From the NCBI GenBank assembly GCA_014529385.2, contig CM043945.1, forward strand, positions 150,365,241-150,429,240: a DNA stretch of 64,000 nucleotides, written 5' to 3'. The notes below the pieces were generated by a model. The model saw only the letters and a list, made by a program, of their open reading frames with translations, was not told the origin of the DNA and made no database searches. The DNA is from Adiantum capillus-veneris (lineage: Eukaryota; Streptophyta; Polypodiopsida; Polypodiales; Pteridaceae). A program made the position numbers and the translations under genes. This document shows positions 32,965 to 44,735 of the stretch, piece by piece. The number at the start of each line of letters is the position of its first letter. Position 1 is the stretch's first letter.

Positions 32965-35347
32965 AGAGATAGTGCTCGGCTGCTTTGAAACGTATCGGCA
33001 ATGATCAAGCAAACACAACTATATATTTAAGAAAGAGAGAGAAAGGGGGAGGGGGTGCTTGTTGCATTAATACCTTCTTACAAATCTGTCATGACAAATC
33101 AAAGTGAGATTAGTATTTGTTCAACATAGCTTGCGTAAATTTCACCACAACACATCACAAGAAAAGCCACCCCAATCACTGTCTTAAGGCCAGGGGAGTC
33201 CTCTCCACCCTGTCGCCTTCTTACAGTATGTGGGATTTATGGCTAGATTGATGACAACACCATGAGACAAGCTATCAAGAACTTAACAAAAAACACCAAG
33301 ACACTTACGCATCATTGTTGTCCATTACTTCACGTTGGAAAGGAGACAAAGTATCCAAGCTTAGTCCAAATCCACCCTCCTTGATTCAGCAAATGTTGGG
33401 CTTACACTAGTAGGAGAAATGATAGATTTCCTACTCTCAATTGAATGATCACTCTCTCTCTTACAATGGCATGGAGTTCCCTTGCTAATCCCCTATTACA
33501 ACACATTCACATGCATAAGACAATGAGCTTCCACTCAAGAGCTCCTTCTAGAGAGGTTGAGCTTGGCTTCTCAAGCTATAGCATAGTGCTCTTGCTTATG
33601 GCTCCCCCTTTTGTGCTAGCTACACCCTCCTTTTATAGAAATTTCGAAGGCTAGGGTTACTCCTCTACCCATGGTTGGGTTAGATTTTCAGCAATTTACC
33701 TAATTTCTTTTGCTTGGAATTATCAAGAAGTTGGTGGGGAAAGAGAGAGGAGAGAAATGGAGGTGATAGGACTTTTCATAGTGGGTTAGTGTTAGTAGAG
33801 TTAGTATTAATTTACAAATGGAATTGGATATTTACAATGGGAGTATCCATGTAGGATACAAATAAGGAAGAAAAACTCTTAAGAGGTAAGAAAAGGTGGA
33901 TTTCTTACAAGGTTGATGCTCCAAGTGTCTTGAGTAGGGCCAATTTTGACGCTTGTTGACGGTCCACTAGCTTTGAAGGTACATTTTTTCTCCACTCTTG
34001 ACCTTCCTTGAGAGACAAGGTAATTGAAGCTGAGTAATCAACCACCATGATGCTGTCTTTTAAGAGAAGAGGCTGAATTTTGTGGTTTTTTTTATAGATA
34101 TGGGTAAATTGGAGGAGAAAAAATGAGACTAGGTGGTCAATTTTGGAATGGAATTGTGTGTGGGAGGTATGAGTTCACCATGGTTTCTCTTATTCTTCAA
34201 GGTTGAGGAGAAGGTGAGTAGGGTGCAGAGAGGAGTGGTGAGAGAGGTGGGGATGATGAGTGGAGAAGTGTGTGTGAAAGAGGAAAATGATAAAGTGGAA
34301 GAGAGAGTGTGGCTGCATAGCATGGGAAAACTGGGGTCCACTAATAAAATCATAGCTCACAGCTCGTAGCTAAAAAAAATATGAAAAAATTTGAGGCAAA
34401 AGTTCAACCTCGAGCTACAACTTTTGTTTGTATCACCTTTTCAAATTCGGAGAGCAAGTGAACTTTAAAAATTCAGCAAAACCGACCGTTTTTTTCCACT
34501 GCACAAGGTCTTTGTGGGGTCCTTCTTTGGATGATTCTTTTGAATACCTCCAAGAGTGAGCCCTCCATAGTGCATGTATGCATGCCACCTACCCTTGACC
34601 TTATTTGGTAGGTCTATAATTGAAGATATTGTTGAGATTATGATATAAGTGAATAGTACAACTAAGAAAATCAAATATTGAGGGGTCTAAAAAATATGTA
34701 CATGTCAAATATAAATAATATAAGTGGAAAAATATAAAGGGGTCAAAAGAAATCTCTCTCATTATGAGGCTACCATAAAAAAGATAAATATTTTTGGTGT
34801 TCTAATTTTTTAGAAAAAAAAACAAAATAGATGTAGGAAGGGAAAAATCACAATAGTGAAAAAATATACACATAAATAAAACTAGTTTTTTTGGATTTTT
34901 GTTGGGGTGGAGTTACACCAAATATAAGAGAAGCTTACATGAAAATATTTCTATATGGAATAAAGAATATGAAAAATGGTAAGAAAAATTGTGGTAATGG
35001 TGAGGCAATGTACAGAGCATAAATAACACACACCTAGGTAGAAATATTTAAATAAATACCAAAATAATTATGAAAAAATCTTTTATTTAGGCCCTATATA
35101 CAAAGAAATATTTACATACGCATGGGCCATAATATACTTATATTTTTTATTTTATTTTTATTTTTTTGGCTCAACTAGCCCAATGACTAGCTAATTGAGG
35201 GTTTTTTAAGAAGATATGGGAAAAGTATTGTGACTCACGCACGCCTATGTACAGTGAAATGGTAGGGATAGCCACAGTGTTTGGGTGATTTTGGTAGGGT
35301 GAGGTAACTCACTGTGGCAATTACAGATAGCCGAAAAACGGCTATCA
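32620..35347 (-). repeat. Solo LTR of the E2 family, with a divergent U5 end
   Basis: Complete LTR with TG/CA ends and a perfect 4-bp target duplication ATAG (32616-32619, 35348-35351) inside the E3 leader; no internal region follows. From about 32965 to the right it is nearly identical to the E2 LTRs (TATA at 33629-33638). The first roughly 260 bases at the U5 end are clearly diverged and include a longer GA run (32884-32963). It looks like a recombinant of two subfamilies. Confidence 0.88.
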
Positions 35348-35541
35348 ATAGTCATTTCTGAGACTTGACTATGCGATATTTGCATAAACCTTGATGAGAG
35401 GGTCATGGTGAGGTTTTATTGAGCTGGGGGTTTCTCAAGTGTGAGATCCTTTTGATGATACAGGTGACTGGAGAACCCTTTTCATGACCTTGTCATAGGC
35501 TATGTACTAGTGATTCCTACTTGATGCATGGTTGGCCTTTA

Positions 35542-35756
35542 ATGGATAATCACGATGGACCTCAGTTCACTCCTTTTGATTTTGAAAAAAGAATCCAGAT
35601 AAATGTTCATGTGGACAGAAAGATTTTTTACCAGCAATGCATAGTCTTTATGTTTTGGCCAAGAAGATTAAGAGAGATACTGGAATCCCCTTTGCCTGTA
35701 TTCCGATGATTAACTATGAAAACTCATTTGATGTGCATGTGTTCATCCTTTTCTAA
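35542..35756 (+). pseudogene. E3 copy of the conserved pre-gag microprotein, frameshifted
   Basis: ATG at 35542 opens MDNHDGPQF, closely matching the start of E2 microprotein b. RIQINVHVD, QQC.VFMF and EILESPLPV follow. A small deletion near 35700 shifts the frame, after which MINYENSFDVHVFILF completes the family pattern up to TAA at 35754-35756. Ends about 105 bases before the gag ATG. Apart from the single shift it is well preserved, in contrast with the wrecked pol downstream. Confidence 0.7.
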
Positions 35757-35860
35757 AGCTTGAGCTCCATTGAAGTTTCTACGGATTGAGTCAGTAAAAC
35801 GTTTTGGGTTCTTAAACTTGTGTTATAAGGGGTTCCCAAAGCATTAAAATTTGGGTAGCC

Positions 35861-38800
35861 ATGGCTTTCTCTTATCTGGAATTTCATGGAAGAAGTGATG
35901 AAGATGTGGAAGACGTTTTGGAAAATATGGAGGTTGCCTGCATTAGCACCAAATTCATGATCCTGCACAGATGTTACGTCTTCTCCAGATTTTTTTGAAG
36001 AGTGATGCACAAGTTTGGTCCAAAGCATTTGAAGAGGTGTTGCGTGCGGCTGATCTACCTGTGAGATTAACTTGGGACAATCTAAGGCATGGATTGGAAG
36101 TGGAGTTTGTGAAGATAGAAGATCTTGACAAAGTGTCGGTAAGCAGTATAGGGTTTGATGCAAAGGGAAGGTGAGATAGTAGATGAGTACATACGTAAGT
36201 TTTCAATGGCATGGGAGAGGATGTGCAAGGCCTTAGCACCACAGGTACCCCCACTTGACATGATGAAGAAGGACAGATTCTCGAATGGTCTTTAGGAGAA
36301 TATACGTTGGAGAGTGGAGCTAAAGAAGCCTAGGACATATGAAGGTGCACTAGATGTAGCCAGGAACAAAGAGTGGAAGCTGATAAGAAAGAGTCAGCTA
36401 GGAGTAGAGTCTTACCCCAGGAGGCCTAAGTTTCAGCCTATGGATTCTTTGCAAGGTCTCATGCCAGGGGCTCATCATGAACCAGTGGTTTTTGTTACTC
36501 TTCAGGTCATGCCAGCAGTGGTCAATACAATAGTGCAAGATGATGGGCTAAGGCAAGACATGAGGCAAGTGGTAGATTTAATGAATAATCTTAGCCTAAA
36601 CATGCTAGGTAATGTGGAAAATAATCGAGGTCATGTGAGGTTTTCTAATCACCTAGGGGGTGAAGAAAAACCGAGGAATGGTGTTGGACAAAGCAATGGT
36701 AGGATCTTGAGGTAGACGCCCACGTGTTATAATCGCGAAGAGTAGTGGGCCACATTAACCCACAATGTGATAAGCCACCAAGGATGGGGGGAGACATGTA
36801 TCCATTTCCAAGACAGGTGCTAACTAGGTTAAATAATTATGGTATTGAAATTAAGGGAGAAGAAGGAACCAATGGATTAACCCAAGAGGAAAAGGGAAAG
36901 ACAAAAGTGATAAGTGTGGTCACCTTGGAGAAGGCAACAAAGCTGGAGGATACATTAGTGATGCCTATTGGGAAGAGGACCACACAGGTTAGTGAAGAAA
37001 GAAGTGGTGCAGGTCCTAGTAAGAAGAAGGGAAAGAGCCATGAAGACAAGGATGTCAAGACCAAGAGGAAAAGAAGGGCTCGCTGCAAGTTTCATGTTTC
37101 AGAATTTCCACTAGGAGATGGATAATTAAGCTATGACTTGAAGGAGGATCTGACAAGCAGGAAATCAGATATTACTTTTGGGCAGCTTATAGAGATGGTG
37201 CCTAAGCTAAAGCGACATTGAAAGAGGATGGTTAACCCAATGGAGAAAGAACCAGAGAGAGGTTCAGTGAAGGTGTTGGTGATGGATGAGCTACTAGACA
37301 TTTGCCCAATAATAGATGTGTGGCACAAAAGAAAAAATTTGGGACAAGGTTATGTTGATGGTGGAGCCCAAATATATATCATAACACACTCATGCATTGA
37401 GAAGACGGGTCTTACAGTGAGTGACTGGGGTGTCATGCTTTTGGATCAGATTGGCAAACCATCAGAAAGTAAAATGTTTGGGTGTTGTAAAGAGCTTAGA
37501 AGTGGAGGTGAATGATGCAAATGTGGTGGTTGATTTTCATGTGATGCCAGCGGGGTTGGGAGCATATACTATTATACTAGGCAGACCATGGTTACCTACA
37601 GTGGGAGCTGTTCAAGATTGGAGACATGGTACGATTAGCCTCTATGGAAAGACAAGTGCCAAGAAGCTATATAATATAAACACAAGGAAACTATTCGAGA
37701 AACTTTATGAAGATGAGGATGAGTCTAGTCATGATGAAGACTATTCTACAGTGTCTCACGAGGATAATGATAGTGCTACCAGCAGTGATGAGGATGTTGA
37801 TGCTGCATTTCTTCTGATGGACAAAGAAATCCATGAGTCTGGTTTGGTTGCATTTGCAAATGAGATTGAAGATGAAAGTGAAGGGCCTTATGAAGTGATT
37901 TAAGGGATGATGCAAACCAAGGTTGGTCTGTCAAAGAAGCAAGAATTGATGACACAAATGATCAGTGGAGACCTCTCAGCTATGGAGAAGGAGATATATT
38001 TGCACATGCTTGCTAGTTTTCTTGATTTGTTCATTACTTCATATGAAGAGATTAGAGGGTTCGAAGGAGAAGATATGCATATCAACATGAAGGAAGGTGC
38101 TAAGCCAGTGCGGCAAAGGCTAAGAAGGATGAGTCAAGAGTAGATGGAAGCCTTGCGGGAAGAGGTGGACAAGTTATTGAAGGCAAGGTTTATAGTCCCA
38201 GTGGAGACCACAGAATGGCTGAGTCCAATAGTAGTCAGCCCAAAGAAGGATGGAAAGTGGAGGATTTGTGTAGATTTTAAACCCTTCAATGCAGCCACTA
38301 AGAAGAACCTATATCCTCTTCCATTCATTGATTAGATCTTGGATTCAATGGCAGGTTATGAGAGGTATAGTGTGTGTGATGGTTTTTTAGGCTATTTTCA
38401 ATTGAAGATTGCTCTTAAAGACCGAAAAAAGACAACTTTCATTACGCAATGGGGTTGTTATTGCTACACGGTATTGCCATTTGGGTTGTCGAATGGACCA
38501 TCCTTCTATCAAGAGAGAGCAAATTGGGTATTGTCACCATTCATTGGTAGTTGTGTTAAAAATTTAATGGGACGAATTTAGTGTCTACAACAGTAGGGCT
38601 AAACACCATGAGAAGCTACAGATGGTATTGGCTCGATATGATGAATGTGGAGGACAACTAAATCCAAAGAAATGTCATCTAGCATAGCCAAGGGTGAAGT
38701 TATTGGGCCATATGGTGTCAAAGAATGGCATTGAGGCTGATCCAGACAAGGTTAAGTCTATTATTCTTCTTCCATCACCTAAGAGTACAAAGCAATTGTC

Positions 38801-41108
38801 ACCCTTAATACACAAAGTGAAGTACATGGCGCGATTTATTCCATTGTCTTCGCAACTCCTTTATCCATTACAACAAGTGGCAAAGCATGATCCATTGCAA
38901 TGGGATGCCAAGTGTAAAGAAGTGTTTCAAGAGGTGTTAGGGGGGTTTTCAGCCATGCAGGCTCCTGATTGAGAGCAAGTGTTTTATTTAAATCCATCAG
39001 TAGGGGATGATGCCGTTGGAGCTATGCTATTGCAAAAGGGTAAGGGCAGCCATTAATGAGGACAGTGTATTGTGCAAGCCAAGTGAAGTTGGTAGCATAA
39101 ATAAAATTGTTGGAAGTAGAGCTAGTGATGTCCAGTGTAATATTTTCTTGCCGATGATTTTATCATTACTTGCTACCATGACCTTTTGTTTTCTTAACGA
39201 GTTACACCTTTTAGCCACAGTTAATTAATGGCACTAGCATGTCAAATGTGGTCAAGAAATGGATAATTGAGCTACAAGAGTTTGAGTTCTCTTTTTTAGT
39301 GGAAGACAATACAAGAGCTACCCTAGCTGATTTGTTGACTTACAAGGCGAATCCCCTTCTTGTTAAGGAAGAGGTGGTGAGAAGGGTAGTTGAAGAGCCA
39401 CAGATCAGCAATGCACATGTGTTGTTCTTTGATGGCTCATACAGAAAGAGCCATGATGCGGCTTCAGGGGATATAGCACTTTATGATCCAGAGGGTAAGC
39501 TAGTATGCAAGAGGGTTCAAATTGGATGCTGATAGTAACAATGAGGTTGAATATGCTACTTTTGAATCTAGATTACACATATGTTTGAAGCATGGTATTA
39601 GAAGGCTGAGCATAAAAGGTGATGCCTTGTTAGTTGTGAAGCAAGTGTTGGGTGTGTGGAAGAGCAAGAACACCTCATTGAAGCAAATGTGTTTCAGAAA
39701 TAAAGGCCTGTTAAAAAATTTTGAAGCATGGAGCATCAGACACATTGAACGGTGCTCTAAATGGAGAGGCACATGAAGCAGCTCAAAGCATGATTGGAGA
39801 GCTATTTGTGTTAAGGACTAATTTACCTCTTTATCATGGCCAGGAAAGTTTGGCTCAAGAAGAGGAGTTTTTGCTAGCAGGAATCATTCCGAGAAGGACA
39901 TTCAAAAGTCTAAAAATTATGGTTTTGTGCGTAAGCATCCAAGTACAAATTGATTGGTGATGTCTTGTACATGAAAGGGGCTGATCTCGTGTTGAGACGT
40001 GTACCTTGGCGGGAGGAGATTTATAGAGTGATGGAAGAGAATTATGAAGGCGCATGTGGCGGACATTTTTCTCTAAAGATCACCTTGCAAAAGATCTTGC
40101 AAGAGGGGTATGTATGGCCTAGTTTGCACAAGGATGTTCATCATTGGTGTAGGGCTTGCAATAGATGTCAAGCATTTGGGAAGAGAGTGTTGAAGCCAGA
40201 GCTACGAAAAACTATTATGTCATTTGATGTGTTTGAAAAGTGGGGGATTGATGCAATAGGCTCGTTACCTATCACAAGCAGGGGCAAAATCTATATTTTG
40301 ATTGTAGTGGACTATCTCTCTAGATAGACAAAGGCTACAACAATAAAACAAATCACTGCAAAGGATGTGGAAAAATTTGTGTGCGATGAAATATGTTGCA
40401 AGTTTGGGGTGCCACTGGAGCTACTTTTTGATAAGGGGCCAAGATTTAGAGCTAAACTATTAGACTTGTTATGTGCGAAGATGAAGATTAGGCACCAGTA
40501 TACCATTCCTTATTATCCACAATGTAATGGCTTAAATGAAAGATTCAATGGTGAGTTGGTACAAATTCTTTCGAAAGTGACAGAGCACCAAGGAAAGAAT
40601 TGGGATTTGGAATTGTTTAGTGCATTATGGGCTTACCATACTTCAGTGAAGACAGGTACAGGGTTTACTCCATTTAATTTGGTATATGGAAAGGAAGCAC
40701 TATTTCCTGTGGACGTAAAGTTGCCTGCGGTCAAGATGTTAGAAAAGTTGCTTGGTCAATCCAATGATGCATTCAAAGAGAGGCTCTTACAATACAAGAG
40801 GTTCACCTGGATAGGATGAGCGCATTGGAACATTATGGACAGATGTAAGATAGGCTTTAGCAAAGAAAATTGAAAAGGTCAAAAGTAAGGGTATCAAGAA
40901 ACATGACTTGGTTTTGTGCTACAATAGTAATCTGGACAAGACATTTCAAAAGAAGTTTCAAGTAAAGTGGGAAGGCCCTTTCAAGGTAGTTGCGTGTTTT
41001 GCGAAGGGTACATATCAGTTGGCTAACCTGGATGGGATTCTACATAAGTCAAGGGTAAATGGATTGCATCTTAAATTATATCATGCTAGATTAATGATGG
41101 TGGAGTAA
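35861..41108 (+). pseudogene. E3 gag-pol remnant
   Basis: gag starts at ATG 35861 (MAFSYLEFHGRSDED) and shifts frame near 35960 and 36170. The zinc knuckle near 36720-36770 is damaged (second Cys replaced, stop inside). Protease keeps YVDGGAQI (about 37350). RT has SPKKDGKWRICVDF (about 38240) but the region of the catalytic FIDD (about 38560) is replaced by an unrelated reading and a frameshift. Parts of RNase H (38694-39350), archaeal-type RNase H (LFFDGSY near 39425; GDALLVV near 39620) and integrase follow. The integrase keeps the GGHFS finger, WGIDAIGSL, FDKGPRF and NGLNER (39950-40819), then WEGPFKVV near 40970. Many stops and shifts make it long dead. Confidence 0.85.
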
Positions 41109-41216
41109 GATGAGTTGTTTCCAGAACAAGTAATGTCTGTAAGGGATGAGGAGACTTGTGACAGGGCGAGTCTCTTATCTCTTTTTTCTACTGCTGATCA
41201 TGAAAGATCTAGCAGG

Positions 41217-41235
41217 CTAGGGGATGGGCAAATTA
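41217..41235 (+). promoter_or_regulatory. Polypurine tract of E3
   Basis: Purine-rich GGGGATGGG segment directly upstream of the 3' LTR. Confidence 0.45.
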
Positions 41236-42240
41236 TGTGAGGAGTCTTTTGGAAGAAGTGATTGTGAATATGTACATACACATGCATGGTGCATCCAATA
41301 AAGAATTTCCCATTTTCCAGAGCTAGGTGATTACATGGGGCCCACATGTGTACAAGCAGGACATTGTGTACATAGTACATCGATTTTCATTGTCACCAGT
41401 ATCAGTATGTTTTTCTATAATAATGAGGAGTTGGTAGCGCGTAAAACTTCTCAAAAGGAAGCTATCAGCAGGCCCATGCCATGAGGTAAGCAAGTGCGTC
41501 AGATGGCATCCAGTGGCGTCAGAAGGTCGAATGGGATCAAGTCTTGCACGTGGATAAGTGAGGACACAACGTGAGTTTTTTCTTGTGATGAATTATGTAG
41601 AAAGGTCATCATGAGAACTATATTTGGGGGTCATTTCACGTGATTGCGGGATGAATTATTGGGAAAAGTTGAGTGCCAGGTGTGCGGATGGATGTAGAAA
41701 GGTAACAAAAACACACTACATGTCCATTTTTTGGCCTGTTCGGGGTCTGTTTGAGGTCAGTCAAAAGGCCAAAGGTGCCCAAGGGATAAACTGAAGTGTG
41801 GACACTAAAAAACATAAGAAAAAAAACAGGAAAACATAGAGGGAAGAGGATGAAGATCTGCTACTCAGTTTTTGCTGTTTTTGGAGCCTGTTTTGGCCAT
41901 AAACTACTCATCCGAGCTCGGATTTGAGCACTTTAATATTGTAGACTGGGATTTTTGGCTGTTCCAGATGCAATGGCACTGTTTATTATGCCAAATTTCT
42001 CACTATTTTCCTACTATTTTGGTTGTGTAAGTTTCTCTTATGAGCGAAGCCTTTGCTCAAATTTGTAATTGTATTTGGCATATTTCATCCATATGGTGTG
42101 TTCCCCATCTCGGTCAGGTGGGTTATGTAAGCCGAGTGGTGCCCCATAGTGTGTGTGTGTGTGTGTGTGTGTGTGTATTATCCCAAGAGTGTGTGTTGGG
42201 TGATTATAAAGGCGTTGTGTGTATTTCCATCCTACTCACA
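41236..42240 (+). repeat. 3' LTR of E3
   Basis: About 1.0 kb, TGTGAGGAGT...CTCACA, uninterrupted. It serves as the reference for the split 5' LTR. Contains a (GT)n run at 42149-42176. Confidence 0.88.
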
Positions 42241-42644
42241 ACGTGTACCTAAAATGGCACGCCACAGTGGCAACTACGTCGCCACATAGGCAACACAGCT
42301 AACACATGGCATGACATGTGTATCGACGCTTGAAGGTGGTACACATGGTGCCTATTGGTGCCATGTGTCACACCACGTGTACTGCCGTCAAGCATCGATA
42401 CATGTGTCATGCATGTGTCAGCTGTGCTGCACACGTGCGGTGAAGCTGCCACTATGGTATGCCATGTGTACCGTCGGCTATCGACGATACATGTGGCATA
42501 CCACGTGGTCACAAGGATAGTGTGTGTGGCGGTCCCATGGCAACGTAGTATTCCATGGGCCACGCTAGTGGCTAGGCCACTAGCGTGGACCTTGGTCCAC
42601 ACACTAGCGCTTGGACCATTGGGACACACGCTACCGTGTGTCCC
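42241..42644. repeat. Tandem hairpin array, right part
   Basis: Continues the array cut at 19075. Examples: 42308-42352 (imperfect); 42456-42502 (arms of 21 bases, mismatches mostly of the G-T type). Perfect ones are 42560-42588 (arms of 12 with a 5-base loop), 42585-42600 (arms of 7) and 42621-42644 (arms of 10). Early units contain ACGTGT/CATGTG cores, later ones are unrelated in sequence but still palindromic. Confidence 0.82.
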
Positions 42645-42739
42645 AACAGCCCACGTGCCAACGAGGCAAGCACATGGACAGTGGGACTCGCGCTATCCAC
42701 AACGCATTCCCCCCAACGCCCCCATGCCCCCCTCCCATA

Positions 42740-42786
42740 CACAGATGAGCGCATACACACACATGCACATAAACATGTGTATGCAC

Positions 42787-42827
<41 letters not shown>

Positions 42828-42883
42828 AGACGTGCACACACAACACACATGCACACACAACGCACATGAACACACACAGACGT

Positions 42884-42921
<38 letters not shown>

Positions 42922-43020
42922 ACGTGCATACACACACACACAGACACATGCATACACGTACACACTCACACGCACAAAACACACATGTGTGCGTACACAA
43001 CACACACACACGCATGATAC
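42740..43020. repeat. CA-rich microsatellite cluster
   Basis: Several (CA)n runs (for example 42790-42825, 42887-42913) separated by CGTG/ATGC variants. Long open frames here on both strands are artefacts of the repeat. Confidence 0.95.
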
Positions 43021-43075
43021 ACACAAGGATAATTACAAATTAAAAAAACAAAATATATATATTTTGTTTTTGCAA

Positions 43076-43090
43076 GTTATATAAATAAGG
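43076..43090 (+). promoter_or_regulatory. Possible TATA box upstream of the DGNHR gene
   Basis: TATATAAATAAGG at the start of the first 100-bp repeat. A pyrimidine-rich leader follows, typical of plant 5' UTRs. Confidence 0.4.
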
Positions 43091-43281
43091 GGAAGAAGTT
43101 CTTTTTCACATCATTGTCTATTGAACTAATCTCTCTTTCTCTATCTCAAACTCAACTCTTCGTCAAGCTTTCACTTGATCTTAAATAAGGGGAAGAAGTT
43201 CTTTTTCACATCATTGTCTATTGAACTAATCTCTCTTTCTCTATCTCAAACTCAACTCTCCGTCAAGCTTTCACTTGATCT
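43082..43281. repeat. Two 100-bp direct tandem repeats
   Basis: 43082-43181 and 43182-43281 are identical except for one base (CTTC versus CTCC). They cover the TATA-like sequence and the start of the CT-rich leader. Confidence 0.97.
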
Positions 43282-43302
43282 TTCTCTCAAACTCTCAACT
43301 TC

Positions 43303-43491
43303 TCATTTCGCTTTCTCCTTCAAGCTCTCAATTTCCCACAAGCCATACATTTCTCTATTTCTCTCTCAAGCTTTCACTTGATCTTATTGTCAAGCTTTCA
43401 CTTGGCCTTATTCTCAAGATCTTAACTTTCCATCTCTTTCTCCTTCAAGCTCTCAAACTCCCACAAGCCATACATTTCTCTATTTCTCTCC
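43303..43491. repeat. Second set of leader repeats
   Basis: A block including CTTCAAGCTCTCAA and CACAAGCCATACATTTCTC occurs at about 43303-43370 and 43424-43491, with short CAAGCTTTCACTTGATCTT motifs between. The leader seems built of repeated units. Confidence 0.85.
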
Positions 43492-43508
43492 ATCTCTTTA
43501 GCCAAACT

Positions 43509-44147
43509 ATGAGAACAAGAAACCAATCAAAAAGTAATGGTGTCGTAGATGAAATTCTTGCTTCTACGTTGCAAGAAGTCCCACAATGGTGCACTCAAGA
43601 GAGCGAACAATCTCAAGCTATAAGTTGTTTAGATCGGATTGTTTTCATTGTGACTAGTGTGGTTGGAATTTACCAACACAAGTGGAGAATTTAGCCATCA
43701 CATGGAAATTGATACCACAGCATACGACACAAGAAATGAAGTGTTTGAAAATGTGGTTGACAAGCATATTTCTTTAGGGTGGTTGGATGCTCATAGAGCT
43801 CCCTATCATGGCAAACTTCCATGCTTACCTCTATGTCGACTACTTTCAAATCCTGCTATCCGCACGCATGATGACCATGTGGTGGATTTGCAACTCTCCA
43901 TTGCAAATAAAGTCTACCAACCAACCATGGCAAGATTTATTGTAAGTGAGAAGATTCCTGAGGAAGATCATAAACAATTCTCTTGTTGTGGTCATATCTC
44001 GAGAGATCTTGCGATGTCATATGACTTGGACGAGGAGCTTTGTCTAATCCTCGAGCTTAATCATATGGCTAAGAGATACTTTGTGGTTTGGGATGGAAAT
44101 CACAGATTGGAGACATGGATGAGGTGGATGAAAGAGAACGACATCCC
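43509..44147 (+). pseudogene. Gene with a ParB/sulfiredoxin-like DGNHR motif, truncated by copia C5
   Basis: ATG 43509 begins MRTRNQSKSNGVVDEI; the frame shifts between about 43640 and 43690 and continues in the next frame to the copia insertion at 44148. The LTR supplies five codons and a TAG. Near the break is FVVWDGNHRLETW, resembling the ParB/Srx-type G-x-H-R motif in which the His/Arg act in nucleotide or phosphate chemistry. A preceding LPLCRLLSNPAIRTHD segment fits the L..NP..R pattern that opens many ParB-like domains. Host gene or captured gene is unclear, and the family call rests on one motif. Confidence 0.4.
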
Positions 44148-44374
44148 TGTTACCATATACATGTGGTAGTGATGTGTGTGAACACACTAGGACCGCCGGG
44201 GCATTTTTTCCCTCTTTAGGAGGTTTTTTCCCCCGTGCATTGTATATACGCCCATCACTCTAGGGCTATCTATCTTTCCATTGCACACTAAGTAACACAC
44301 TCTCTATTGTGTGCCTTGAGCTTCCTTCGTCTTCTCCAAGTTGTGTGTGTTTCTCTGCAACCCTAAATCCAACA
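44148..44374 (+). repeat. 5' LTR of C5
   Basis: 227 bp, matching 50445-50671 and, in inverted orientation, 59961-60187. Contains GTATATAC, a possible TATA region, near 44243. Confidence 0.92.
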
Positions 44375-44391
44375 ATTGGTATCAAAGCAGG
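44375..44391 (+). promoter_or_regulatory. Primer binding site of C5
   Basis: ATTGGTATCAAAGCAGG follows the LTR; one base differs from the initiator tRNA-Met site TGGTATCAGAGC. Confidence 0.85.
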
Positions 44392-44735
44392 TCACGTCCT
44401 CCCGGGCTTAGTCGCCAGCTGCTCCAGCACACGCTTGCTCACTTTCTCCGATTTCAGTGAGCTTTGGCGAGCGTTCGTAGGTCGACAAAAATTTTGGGTA
44501 AGCTCGAAGAGCTTGATCTGCTCAGAATTTTGATTTGGGCTCATTTCGGCCTCCGTTTCCACTACATGCAGTACTGCATAGGCTATTTCGTCATTTTGTG
44601 TAGATTTCTGTTAGTGTCGTTTTCTGCATAACAGGTGCCTTACAGTATTCTACGGTTTGTGCTATATAGCACAGGTTGTTCCCGCTCCGTTTCTCCTATT
44701 TTCGGGCAGTTTTCACATCAGGTGCAGCATTTACC

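Larger units (their letters stand above)
19076..42240 (+). mobile_element. Old Ty3/gypsy (Tat-like) element E3, interrupted by E2 and a solo LTR
   Basis: The 5' LTR (19076-19517 plus 31664-32242) matches the 3' LTR (41236-42240); both start TGTGAGGAGT and end CTCACA. Subtracting E2, the solo LTR and their target duplications leaves about 8.3 kb. The flanks are ATGT (19072-19075) and ACGT (42241-42244), a 4-bp duplication with one difference. The gag-pol region is heavily broken and has lost the RT catalytic box. It inserted into the hairpin array. Confidence 0.85.

Noticed and set aside
42355-43084. Long ORFs on both strands (up to 220 aa) with His-Thr or Cys-Val repeats
   Set aside because: Produced by (CA)n/(GT)n microsatellites and the hairpin array, which are open in several frames.
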